Part shown: one piece after another, positions 8,879-16,698 of the stretch
How the letters are laid out: every line of letters begins with the position of its first letter
Numbering within the stretch: position 1 is the first letter of the stretch
NCBI GenBank assembly: GCA_025451675.1
Contig: JANWJZ010000022.1
Location: 1-59,133, forward strand
Source of the DNA: Halanaerobiales bacterium
Lineage (GTDB): Bacteria; Bacillota; Halanaerobiia; Halanaerobiales; DTU029
Length of the DNA: 59,133 nt
Reading direction: 5' to 3'
The notes under the pieces: generated by a model
Database searches by the model: none
The model's input: only the letters and a program-made list of their open reading frames with translations
What the model was told of the DNA's origin: nothing
Program-made: the position numbers and the translations under genes

Positions 8879-9688
8879 TTGAAATTTCAGGTTGGTGATT
8901 TTGTAAGCAGAAAATCATATAATTGTGACCTGGTCTTCAGGATAGATAAAATTTACAAGGATATGGCCATTTTAAGGAGCATTAAGCTGCGTTTAATGGC
9001 TGATGCGCCGATAGATGATCTGGTCAAGGTAGAAAAGGATAAAAAGCTCATCAGGAAAGAGCTGATTATGGAATCCTATGAGTTCATGCACAGGCAATGG
9101 AGAAACCAGGTTTTAAATAGCAGGTTATTTAGAAACGGAGAGCAGAAAGAATGCCTTTATCAGGAATATAGGGTAAAGGTATTGCATATTGATGGAGACC
9201 AGGATTATTTAAAGCTATCCCTGATGAATTATAAAAATTTAAATATAAATGCCAGGGGTTTTTTTATTCCAGAAAAAGGACAACCAGAGGAGATTTCAGA
9301 ATTGTTGAAACAAATAAGGCCAGATATACTGGTGATAACAGGCCATGACGGGGAGTTTCACAATAAAGCCCACCATACTTCAGAATATTTTGTAAAAACA
9401 GTGGAGGTTGCCCGCAGTTTTCAGCCTGATCTGGATCAGTTAGTTATTTTTGCAGGTGCCTGCCAGTCAAATTATGATCAATTGATCGAGAGTGGGGCCA
9501 ATTTTGCCAGTTCTCCTCAGAACAAGCTCATCCATTTTCTTGACCCCATTCTGGTAGTAGAAAAAATAGCCAGTACATCCATCAGGGAATATATTCCAGT
9601 AAAGGATGTCATCAATAACACCATTACCGGGATTGGTGGCATTGGCGGGGTGGAAACCAGGGGAAAGCTACGCCTGAAATATCCATGA
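8879..9688 (+). CDS. yabG: Sporulation-specific protease YabG
   Basis: YabG is a mother-cell protease that trims spore-coat proteins (and, in clostridia, cortex-lysis precursors). The 269-residue product matches the family: N-terminal SH3-like segment (KFQVGDFVSRKSYNCDLVFRI), then the conserved ILVITGHDGEFH and FAGACQSNY blocks, which hold the presumed catalytic His and Cys. It begins at TTG 8879 after the G-rich ribosome-binding site GGGGGGCGG. It lies between the rsmA operon and veg as in B. subtilis, and carries a sigma-K-like promoter, so expression late in the mother cell is expected. Confidence 0.92.
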   Translation: MKFQVGDFVSRKSYNCDLVFRIDKIYKDMAILRSIKLRLMADAPIDDLVKVEKDKKLIRKELIMESYEFMHRQWRNQVLNSRLFRNGEQKECLYQEYRVKVLHIDGDQDYLKLSLMNYKNLNINARGFFIPEKGQPEEISELLKQIRPDILVITGHDGEFHNKAHHTSEYFVKTVEVARSFQPDLDQLVIFAGACQSNYDQLIESGANFASSPQNKLIHFLDPILVVEKIASTSIREYIPVKDVINNTITGIGGIGGVETRGKLRLKYP

Positions 9689-9707
9689 TAAAATCAGTAT
9701 GCCGGTA

Positions 9708-9736
9708 TTGACACATGCTTATTTCTCTGCTATAAT
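9708..9736 (+). promoter_or_regulatory. veg promoter P1, perfect consensus
   Basis: TTGACA (9708-9713), 17 bases, TATAAT (9731-9736): identical to the sigma-A consensus. Confidence 0.88.
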
Positions 9737-9747
9737 ATAAATTTTAT

Positions 9748-9777
9748 TTGATTATTATCCTTAATTTGTGGTATAAT
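9748..9777 (+). promoter_or_regulatory. veg promoter P2
   Basis: TTGATT (9748-9753), 18 bases, TATAAT (9772-9777), 41 bases downstream of P1. Tandem strong promoters match the well-known high expression of veg in Bacillus. Confidence 0.65.
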
Positions 9778-9840
9778 ATATATGATTCTGTAATTTTCTC
9801 CTGAAGTTTATAAGTAAAATAATTAGGAAGGTGGACTACC

Positions 9841-10107
9841 ATGAGTAAGAGTGAGAATGTGTTGACGGAGATCAGGAACAATGTCAGTTCCTTTGTTGGA
9901 CGAGAAGTGATGGTCAAAGCAAATCGTGGTAGGAGAAAAAGCCTGGAGAAAGAAGGAATACTGGAAAAAACTCATCAGAACATCTTTGTAATCAAGATTA
10001 AGGATAATCAGCAGATAAGACGAATTTCTTATAGTTATGCGGATCTTTTGACTGACAGTGTAGAGTTAAAGCTGAAGCATGATAATAGAAAAATCGGGGT
10101 AGTATAA
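9841..10107 (+). CDS. veg: Veg protein
   Basis: An 88-residue basic protein with an SH3-like barrel, orthologous to B. subtilis Veg, which is very highly expressed in growing cells and affects biofilm gene expression through SinR. Typical features are LTEIRNNVSSFVGREVMVKANRGRRK and SYADLLTDSVEL. ATG 9841 has Shine-Dalgarno AGGAAGGTGG. It is a single-gene unit with two strong promoters and a terminator. The position after yabG is conserved in many Firmicutes. Confidence 0.95.
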   Translation: MSKSENVLTEIRNNVSSFVGREVMVKANRGRRKSLEKEGILEKTHQNIFVIKIKDNQQIRRISYSYADLLTDSVELKLKHDNRKIGVV

Positions 10108-10128
10108 AGGAGAATAAGGCCGCTACAA

Positions 10129-10162
10129 AGCTGTAACCGGGAAGAGGTTACGGCTTTTTTTT
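10129..10162 (+). terminator. veg terminator
   Basis: AGCTGTAACC (10129-10138) pairs with GGTTACGGCT (10146-10155; one G-U pair) around a 7-base loop, followed by eight Ts. Confidence 0.9.
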
Positions 10163-10173
10163 CTTCACTAAAA

Positions 10174-10219
10174 ATACCCCCCCTGAATATTATATCTATA
10201 AATATATCTGGAGGGGTGT
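10174..10219 (+). promoter_or_regulatory. Hairpin that can cover the protease ribosome-binding site
   Basis: ATACCCC (10174-10180) pairs with GGGGTGT (10213-10219), taking in part of the Shine-Dalgarno GGAGGGG and reaching within 2 bases of the ATG. Inner short AT-rich helices (for example 10187-10191 with 10201-10205) continue the stem. It would only form if transcription starts upstream of it. Confidence 0.35.
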
Positions 10220-10221
10220 TT

Positions 10222-11226
10222 ATGGCTGCTTACCGGGAGATTATAGATAGATATAAAGCCAGGATTTTAAACAGAGAAAATGTAGTCGGAATTGCCTATG
10301 GCCGGAAAGAGAGAAAAGGTAAAAAGACAGAGGAAGAGGCCCTGATTATCCTGGTGGAAAAAAAGTTGCCTCCTGAAAAGTTAAATAAAAAAGACCTTTT
10401 ACCCCAGAGGATTGGCAGCTATCGTACAGATGTAATCGAGGTTGGTAAACTGCATTTTTTGCAGGAAAGGACAGCCAGAATAAGGCCAGCCCAACCAGGG
10501 CTAAGCATCGGTCATTATCAGGTTTCTGCCGGGACCTTCGGTGCTCTGGTCAGGGACAGGAAAAACAGAAAACCTTTAATCCTTTCCAATAATCATGTCC
10601 TTGCTAACATAACTAATGGCAGTGATGGAAGAGCCAGAAAGGATGATCCGATTTTACAGCCAGGTACTTATGATAATGGCCATAATCCTGCTGATATAAT
10701 TGGCTATCTGGAGAGATTTGTCCCACTCTATCCGGGAGAAAGTGCTGCTGAATGTAGAATTGCCCTGGCGGTAGAAAGAATGGCAAATTATTTTATTCAG
10801 CTGATCAGGCCGGATTATAAATTCAGGTTATTTAAGGAAGGGAGAAGCAACCTGGTTGATTGTGCTGTAGCCAGGCCGGTTTCCGGGGAGATAATAAGCG
10901 GAGAGATACTGGGCATCGGGCGGGTAAAGGGAATTGCTGAGCCGAAACTGGATATGGAAGTTCAGAAAAGTGGCCGGACTACCGGGGTAACCCGGGGTAA
11001 AATTGTAGCAGTTGCCGCCACTGTTAACGTCAGTATGAATGAATATGAGACTGCCACTTTTGAGGATCAATTTATTACTACACCCATGTCAGAGGCAGGA
11101 GATAGTGGTTCCCTGGTTTTGAATATGGACAATGCTGCAGTCGGTTTATTATTTGCCGGTTCCGGGAAGGCCACTATCTGTAACAGGATAAAAAACGTAA
11201 TGGAAGCACTTGAGATAGAGTTCTAG
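10222..11226 (+). CDS. Trypsin-like serine protease without signal peptide
   Basis: A 334-residue S1-type (chymotrypsin-fold) peptidase. The catalytic triad can be read as H125 in SNNHVLAN, D213 in LVDCAVA and S295 in AGDSGSLVL. The N-terminal domain (about 90 residues, NVVGIAYGRKERKGK...ALIILVEKKLP) is the conserved accessory region seen in Bacillus proteins of this group. No signal peptide or membrane segment is visible, so it may act in the cytoplasm, mother cell or on lysis. An upstream GTG (10216) overlaps the Shine-Dalgarno GGAGGGG, so ATG 10222 is preferred. It precedes a GH18-like gene by 51 bases. The substrate is unknown. Confidence 0.85.
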   Translation: MAAYREIIDRYKARILNRENVVGIAYGRKERKGKKTEEEALIILVEKKLPPEKLNKKDLLPQRIGSYRTDVIEVGKLHFLQERTARIRPAQPGLSIGHYQVSAGTFGALVRDRKNRKPLILSNNHVLANITNGSDGRARKDDPILQPGTYDNGHNPADIIGYLERFVPLYPGESAAECRIALAVERMANYFIQLIRPDYKFRLFKEGRSNLVDCAVARPVSGEIISGEILGIGRVKGIAEPKLDMEVQKSGRTTGVTRGKIVAVAATVNVSMNEYETATFEDQFITTPMSEAGDSGSLVLNMDNAAVGLLFAGSGKATICNRIKNVMEALEIEF

Positions 11227-11232
11227 GAGACC

Positions 11233-11268
11233 ATAAAGTTCCAGGGAACGATAAAATTCCAGGGAGGG
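11233..11268 (+). repeat. 18-base tandem duplication ahead of the GH18-like gene
   Basis: Two 18-base units (11233-11250 and 11251-11268) sharing ATAAA(G/A)TTCCAGGGA. The second runs into the Shine-Dalgarno AGGGAGGGAGG of the next gene. Confidence 0.7.
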
Positions 11269-11277
11269 AGGCTATCA

Positions 11278-12213
11278 TTGGAATTATTGGTTTTTCATCT
11301 TCCTTATAGTAAAGCAGGCCTGGAGGTCATAAAAAAATATTACAGTATATTTGATTTGATCATTCCAGCCTGGCTGGAGGTAGCTGGAGACGGCAGAATC
11401 AGGACTCATGAAGATGCCGGTATTATCCAGCAATATATGAGTAAAGAAAAGATAATACCAATGGTACAAAACTTAAATTTATCTGGCCAGGTGAGCAATG
11501 AGCTGGTTAAGGATCAGGAAGCCGTTAATAGGTTTATACTGGAATCCCTGAGTTATTTAAAGAAGAGGGGCTATAAAGAGTTGTGCCTTGATATAGAGGG
11601 AGTCAGGTATGAAAATAAGGAGAGATATACAGATTTTATTGGCAGGATAGCGGAGAATCTTCATGGTGCAGGTTTCAGTTTAAGCATAAGTATTCCTGCC
11701 AAAACCGGAAATAGTAAGGATTCCACCTGGTCTGGTGCTTATGATTATAATTTATTGGGCAAGATAGTAGACCGGATAATCATAATGGCTTATGATTTTC
11801 ACTGGCCGGGAGGACCACCCGGGCCGATTGCGCCGATCAACTGGCTGCAGGATGTCATCGATTATGCCATTATTGAGATTCCCCTGGAGAAGATATATTT
11901 TGCTTTAGGCCTGTATGGATATGACTGGCCCCTGAATCAGGAAGAAAGGGGTAGGGGGTTGGTTTACAGACAGATAGAAGAGCTGGCCAGGAAATATAAA
12001 AGAGAAATTGAGTGGGATCAGGAGTCCCGAAGTCCTTATTTAAAATATGAACTGAATGGAGTGGAACATGAGGTCTGGTTTGAAAATAGGTGTAGTATTG
12101 AGTCAAAGCTCAAATTGCTGAAGGAGTTTCAATTAAGGGGTGTGGTATTCTGGCGTCCCGGCCAGGAAGATCCAGAAGTATGGGAATTATTTAAAGGGAA
12201 ATTATTAAATTAA
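11278..12213 (+). CDS. Glycosyl hydrolase family 18-like protein
   Basis: A 311-residue TIM-barrel protein of the GH18 superfamily. Signatures are the strand-4 motif ELCLDIEGV (a D-x-E form of the DxxDxDxE active site), the strand-6 IIMAYDFHW, the KIYFALGLYGYDW strand, and the terminal GVVFWRPGQED. Related spore enzymes (SleL/YaaH class) cleave cortex peptidoglycan, so that is one possible role; the family also contains chitinase-like proteins. There is no LysM or signal peptide. It begins at TTG 11278 with Shine-Dalgarno AGGGAGGGAGG. It sits between the protease and the GT2-TPR gene, probably in one operon. Confidence 0.8.
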   Translation: MELLVFHLPYSKAGLEVIKKYYSIFDLIIPAWLEVAGDGRIRTHEDAGIIQQYMSKEKIIPMVQNLNLSGQVSNELVKDQEAVNRFILESLSYLKKRGYKELCLDIEGVRYENKERYTDFIGRIAENLHGAGFSLSISIPAKTGNSKDSTWSGAYDYNLLGKIVDRIIIMAYDFHWPGGPPGPIAPINWLQDVIDYAIIEIPLEKIYFALGLYGYDWPLNQEERGRGLVYRQIEELARKYKREIEWDQESRSPYLKYELNGVEHEVWFENRCSIESKLKLLKEFQLRGVVFWRPGQEDPEVWELFKGKLLN

Positions 12214-12228
12214 TAAGGTGATCAATAT

Positions 12229-14097
12229 ATGCTTTTAAGTGTCTGTATAGTTACCCGGGATAAAGCTCCTTCTATCTCGCGGACTATTAAAAGTGTAAAG
12301 GAAATAGCAGATGAGGTAATACTGGTAGATCTGGATTCCCTGGATAATACCAGAAAAATTGCCAGGGAGGCCGGGGCAAGGGTATTCCATTTAAAAGGCA
12401 GGGTGAACCTTAATATGGGTCGTAATATTGCCAGGGAAAAGGTCAGGGGCTGCTGGGTACTGTTTCTGGATGGTGATGAAGAATTGGGAGAAGACTACCA
12501 CCAGTTGCGGCTAATCCTGCGGTATTCTGATGAGGATGGTTTTTATTTACCTGTTATTGATCTAAAAAGAAATCCTTATACAGGAAAGAACTTTCTATTA
12601 CCCCGCCTCTCTTTCAGGTTATATAGGAACAAAAAGGAATATTTTTATTCCAATAACAGGCATGAAAGCATTACCAATTCTATCCTGGCTATAAAAGGAG
12701 AAGCCTCATTAAAGATCCTCCATTTGCCCATTGTCAGGAGGGCCAGTTCCCTGTTGTTTTCTGAAAGCATTTTATCAAACTTAAGTATATATGAGAAGGA
12801 AGTATTGTCTGACAGGATATTGGCTGACGGGGAAATGGCGGCAACAGTCAAAAAAGCCTTTGAAGAAGCAAAAGAAGCTAATTATGAGCTGGCCATTGCC
12901 AGATTGGAGGAAGCCTGTGAGCTGGCTGGGGATAAAGAGAGAATTGCCATACTGGAAAGCCTGGTTTCCCTCCTGCTGGAAGACAGGCAATACCTGCGGG
13001 CTGAGAGGGTAATCAGGATGGGGCTGGCAGAGGATCCGGAAAATGTGGTCTTTAAATTCTGGGAAGGGTACCTGGGGTTTCTCGGGGGAAGGTATGAACA
13101 GGCCCTGGATTCTTTTCAAGAGATTATTCTGGGAGATTTAAGGAATAATAAAATAGGGAGGGGATTTCTGGCTCATGCCTATCTCTTCTCAGGTTTAATT
13201 TTATTTTTCCGAAAGCAGAAAGAGGCTGTACTATACCTGGAGAAGGCTTTTTCCTTTGACAGGGAAAACAGGATTATTATCAGTGCCTTACTGGAGCTGA
13301 TTGAATTAAACCCCGATAATCTTTTTAACTATTTCCAGCTGGATGAACCCGAAAATAAAGACTTATTACTGCTTATCCTGGAAGCCCTATTTTTGAAAAA
13401 AGAATATTATTTAATCGAAGAGATAATAAATAGGCAGAAAATAATCCGGGAGAATGAGAATATCCTGCTTTACTGGCAGGGTTTAATATTCCTGAAAAAT
13501 AAACAATATAATCTTTCCAGGAAAAAGCTCAGAGAAATTACCCCTGATTTTATATATTACAGACAGGCTCTACATCTGCAATGGCTCCTCAATTTACTGA
13601 TACCCGGTAAAGCTGAATCCAGAAGTGCAGCCAATCAAGTGAAATTAATGGGTGATTACCTGGACTGGCATCTGGTGAATTATATAAAGCGGATTTATTT
13701 TTACAGGGAAAAAATCTTAATCAGTTTCGACAATGCAGTGACTGGCTTAAAATTCTATACCCGGCTATTATACTTTCTTGATTTATTTTGTGAATTTACC
13801 TTCCGGGAGGGTATTTCCATCCTGCTGGAGATCATAAAGAACCTCAGGATGCCCGGTAAAGATAGTAATCTGGGAATTTTATTTTATTATCACGATTACC
13901 GGGAGGAGGCCTTTAAATATTTACAGACTGCTTTGAAGCAAGGCCCGTCTTTGCTGGAGGCAAATTTGATGAGAGAGCTGCACAGTAAAACGGGGAAATA
14001 TACAGAAGAGAGGGAATGGAGCGAAAAGTCTGAATATCCCATTTTACCGGGAGAAATCATTCTTTTTTGCAGGAATTCTTCCCTCTTTGTCGAATAG
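12229..14097 (+). CDS. Family 2 glycosyltransferase fused to TPR-like repeats
   Basis: A 622-residue protein. Residues 1-100 are a GT-A fold family-2 glycosyltransferase start (SVCIVTRDKAPSISRTIKSV, a Rossmann strand, and the FLDGDEEL metal-binding motif). From about residue 200 helical repeats of TPR type follow (AKEANYELAIARLEEACELAGD, LLEDRQYLRAERVIRMGLAEDPENVVFKFWEGYLGFLGGRYEQALDS). This matches the Bacillus/clostridial GT2-TPR class that includes SunS-type enzymes and proteins of unknown acceptor. It may glycosylate a protein or polymer. ATG 12229 follows AAGGTGATCAATAT. It ends the protease-GH18-GT2 cluster. Confidence 0.85.
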   Translation: MLLSVCIVTRDKAPSISRTIKSVKEIADEVILVDLDSLDNTRKIAREAGARVFHLKGRVNLNMGRNIAREKVRGCWVLFLDGDEELGEDYHQLRLILRYSDEDGFYLPVIDLKRNPYTGKNFLLPRLSFRLYRNKKEYFYSNNRHESITNSILAIKGEASLKILHLPIVRRASSLLFSESILSNLSIYEKEVLSDRILADGEMAATVKKAFEEAKEANYELAIARLEEACELAGDKERIAILESLVSLLLEDRQYLRAERVIRMGLAEDPENVVFKFWEGYLGFLGGRYEQALDSFQEIILGDLRNNKIGRGFLAHAYLFSGLILFFRKQKEAVLYLEKAFSFDRENRIIISALLELIELNPDNLFNYFQLDEPENKDLLLLILEALFLKKEYYLIEEIINRQKIIRENENILLYWQGLIFLKNKQYNLSRKKLREITPDFIYYRQALHLQWLLNLLIPGKAESRSAANQVKLMGDYLDWHLVNYIKRIYFYREKILISFDNAVTGLKFYTRLLYFLDLFCEFTFREGISILLEIIKNLRMPGKDSNLGILFYYHDYREEAFKYLQTALKQGPSLLEANLMRELHSKTGKYTEEREWSEKSEYPILPGEIILFCRNSSLFVE

Positions 14098-14235
14098 TAC
14101 AAAAGTCATGACCAACAAAATAAAAGATAATCTTTATTTTTTTTTAATTTATAAATATAATAAAAAGGAATACAGAGTATTATTTTTACTGAATTATGTT
14201 TAGCAATAAGCTAAATAATAATGGGGGAGATATTT

Positions 14236-15888
14236 GTGACAATCGATATGGCATTTAGTTTATTTGGCGGCCTGGGACTCTTCATTTATGGCATGGTCCA
14301 GATGAGTGAAGGCCTGCAGAAAGCTGCCGGAAAAAAGCTGAAGAACCTCCTGGGTATGCTGACAACTAACCGTTTTATCGGTTTATTGGTCGGTACAGTG
14401 GTTACGGCAATCATTCAGAGTAGTAGTGCAACAACAGTCATGGTGGTCGGTTTTGTCAATGCCGGCTTAATGACCCTGAAGCAATCTATCGGTGTTATTA
14501 TGGGGGCAAATATTGGTACAACCATTACTGCCCAGTTGATTGCCTTTAATTTGAGTAAATATGCCCTGCATGCTGTGGCAATAGGTGCTGTATTTTATCT
14601 CTTTGGGAAAAGTAACCGCAGTAAATATTATGGACAGGTTATCTTTGGTTTTGGTGTCTTATTCCTGGGTATGACTATCATGAAAGACACTATGTCGCCA
14701 CTGGGACAATCACAGTTTTTTGCAGATATGGTGCAGAGATTCGGCCGCTATCCAATACTGGGTTTACTGGTAGGTGCCGTAGTAACCATGATTATTCAGA
14801 GCAGTAGTGCCAGTGTGGGTATCCTATTAAGTTTAATGAGTGTAGGTGCTATTGATTTCATGGCTGCAGTGCCCATTTTACTTGGTTGTAATATTGGGAC
14901 AACCATTACTGCTATTTTATCTAGTATCGGTGCCAACAGGACTGCCAAACAGGCAGCTGCTGCCCACTTAATCTTTAATGTCCTTGGTTCTGTTATTGTC
15001 ATGGCCTTATATTACATAATACCTGATTTCGGTAATTTAATACACAGGGGCATTTTTAGAATAAGCAGCTTCTTTGGTGGTGTACCTTCAGCAGAAAGGA
15101 TGCTGGCCAATACCCATACCCTATTTAATGTAGTCAATACTTTAGTCTGGATTCCCTTTGTTGGTTTTCTGGTTACATTGGTCAGAAAAATGGTTCCGGG
15201 AGAGCAGATTATCATCAAACGGGGTTTGACTTATCTGGATGAACGTATGCTGGAGACTCCTGGCTTCGCCATCAGCCAGTTAAAGAAGGAAGTATTGCGC
15301 ATGTATGATATAGCAGCAGAGATGATGGCGGAAACGGAAAATACCTTTAAGGAATATGATCCGGAACTGGTCAGGGCGGTGGAAGATAAGGAAGAGATTA
15401 TTAATGAACTGGAAGAAGAATTGGTAAAGTTTATTACCAGGTTTCCCCGCCACTCCATGTCAGAGGCAGATATCAAAGCTGTTGATTTGTATTATGCCAT
15501 GATAGACGATATTGAGAGTATAGCAGATGATGCCCATGGTATTGTGGAACTGGTTAGATATAAAAAGGAAAATGATATCGAATTTTCTGGAGAGGCCAGC
15601 CAGACCATTGATAACTGTTTTAGTACTGTCTTTGAGATGATGAGAGATACCAGGGCAATTATAGAGAACTTTGATGAAAAGCTGGCTGAAAAAATCCTGG
15701 CAGGCGAAGCCTATATGGATAGATACCAGATCCAGAATAGAAATGCTCACATGGAGAGGTTGGGACAGGGTATCTGTGATCCCAATGCCGGCATAATCTA
15801 TCTGGAAGTGCTGGACGAATTGGAACATGTCAGTGACCAGATGGCCGATATTGTACACAGTATCCTGGATGCCCGGGGGAGAAGATAA
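14236..15888 (+). CDS. Na/Pi cotransporter with C-terminal PhoU domain
   Basis: A 550-residue NptA-type sodium-phosphate symporter. Two inverted repeats carry the diagnostic QSSSATT and QSSSASV strings with GANIGTTIT and GCNIGTTIT, in about eight membrane segments. From about residue 335 to the end is a cytoplasmic PhoU-like helical domain. The preceding ATG (14221) overlaps the Shine-Dalgarno GGGGGAG; the GTG at 14236, 6 bases after it, is the better start. It stands just before the phosphate two-component genes but has no TTAACA-type boxes of its own, so it may not be PhoP-controlled. A terminator follows. Confidence 0.92.
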   Translation: MTIDMAFSLFGGLGLFIYGMVQMSEGLQKAAGKKLKNLLGMLTTNRFIGLLVGTVVTAIIQSSSATTVMVVGFVNAGLMTLKQSIGVIMGANIGTTITAQLIAFNLSKYALHAVAIGAVFYLFGKSNRSKYYGQVIFGFGVLFLGMTIMKDTMSPLGQSQFFADMVQRFGRYPILGLLVGAVVTMIIQSSSASVGILLSLMSVGAIDFMAAVPILLGCNIGTTITAILSSIGANRTAKQAAAAHLIFNVLGSVIVMALYYIIPDFGNLIHRGIFRISSFFGGVPSAERMLANTHTLFNVVNTLVWIPFVGFLVTLVRKMVPGEQIIIKRGLTYLDERMLETPGFAISQLKKEVLRMYDIAAEMMAETENTFKEYDPELVRAVEDKEEIINELEEELVKFITRFPRHSMSEADIKAVDLYYAMIDDIESIADDAHGIVELVRYKKENDIEFSGEASQTIDNCFSTVFEMMRDTRAIIENFDEKLAEKILAGEAYMDRYQIQNRNAHMERLGQGICDPNAGIIYLEVLDELEHVSDQMADIVHSILDARGRR

Positions 15889-15928
15889 ACAGCGGGTTAA
15901 ATAATATAAGTTTTTTGTAGAGTGAAAG

Positions 15929-15957
15929 AGGACTCCTTTTACAGGGAGTTCTTTTTT
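15929..15957 (+). terminator. Terminator of the Na/Pi cotransporter gene
   Basis: AGGACTCC (15929-15936) pairs with GGAGTTCT (15945-15952; one G-U), followed by a T run to 15957. Confidence 0.85.
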
Positions 15958-15965
15958 ATTATAAT
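15938..15965 (+). promoter_or_regulatory. Possible phoP promoter inside the terminator
   Basis: TTTACA (15938-15943, in the terminator loop), 16 bases, TATAAT (15960-15965), 41 bases before the response-regulator start. Confidence 0.4.
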
Positions 15966-16005
15966 AGAATTAAGGACGGTAATTGCCTGTTAAGGGGGGA
16001 ATGAT

Positions 16006-16698
16006 TTGAGGAAAATACTGGTTATTGATGATGAAGAGAGTATCAGGGAATTGATCAGGTTCAATCTGGAGATGGCGGGTTTTTCTGTTGAACTGGCGGC
16101 AGATGGACGGGAGGGTCTGGACAGGCTGGATGATACGACGGATCTGGTGATTCTGGATTTGATGTTACCGGTTATTGATGGTTTAACAGTCTGCCGCGAG
16201 ATTAGAAGCCATTCTGAATATAGGGATTTGCCAATCATCATGTTGACTGCCAGGGGAGAAGAGATTGACAGGGTCCTGGGCCTGGAAATGGGGGCAGATG
16301 ATTATATAACAAAACCTTTCAGCCCACGGGAACTTATTGCCAGGATAAAGGCAATCTTAAGGAGGGTGGCTAATGATAAAAACCTGCCGGAAGGGGACGA
16401 GGAAAATAATGAAATAGTCTGGGGTGACCTGGTCCTGAACATCGCCAGCCATGAAGTTAGGAGGGCAGGTAATTTGATTGATTTAGCTCCCAAGGAATTT
16501 GAATTGCTGAAATTATTATTATTAAATAAGGGCAAGGTGATGACCAGGGAACTCTTATTGGAGAAAATATGGGGCTATGAGTATGATGGTGATACCAGAA
16601 CTGTGGATGTACATATCCGGAGGTTAAGACAGAAAATCGGTGAAGAATATGTAACTACTGTAAGAGGAGTGGGCTATAAGATTGCTGAACTGGAATAA
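16006..16698 (+). CDS. phoP: Response regulator PhoP/PhoB, OmpR family
   Basis: A 230-residue phosphate-starvation response regulator. The receiver domain (about 1-120) has acidic pocket D8/D9, phosphoacceptor D51 in LVILDLMLP and K103 in ITKPFSP. The winged-helix DNA-binding domain (about 135-230) ends in VRGVGYKI, with DVHIRRLRQKI as the recognition helix. It starts at TTG 16006 after the Shine-Dalgarno AAGGGGGGAA; the nearby ATG is out of frame. It overlaps the histidine kinase gene by 17 bases. The pst operon behind the PhoP boxes is its expected target. Confidence 0.92.
   Translation: MRKILVIDDEESIRELIRFNLEMAGFSVELAADGREGLDRLDDTTDLVILDLMLPVIDGLTVCREIRSHSEYRDLPIIMLTARGEEIDRVLGLEMGADDYITKPFSPRELIARIKAILRRVANDKNLPEGDEENNEIVWGDLVLNIASHEVRRAGNLIDLAPKEFELLKLLLLNKGKVMTRELLLEKIWGYEYDGDTRTVDVHIRRLRQKIGEEYVTTVRGVGYKIAELE

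Noticed and set aside
10184-10214. TGAATA that matches a sigma-G -35 element ahead of the protease
   Set aside because: No CATA-type -10 lies at the right distance.
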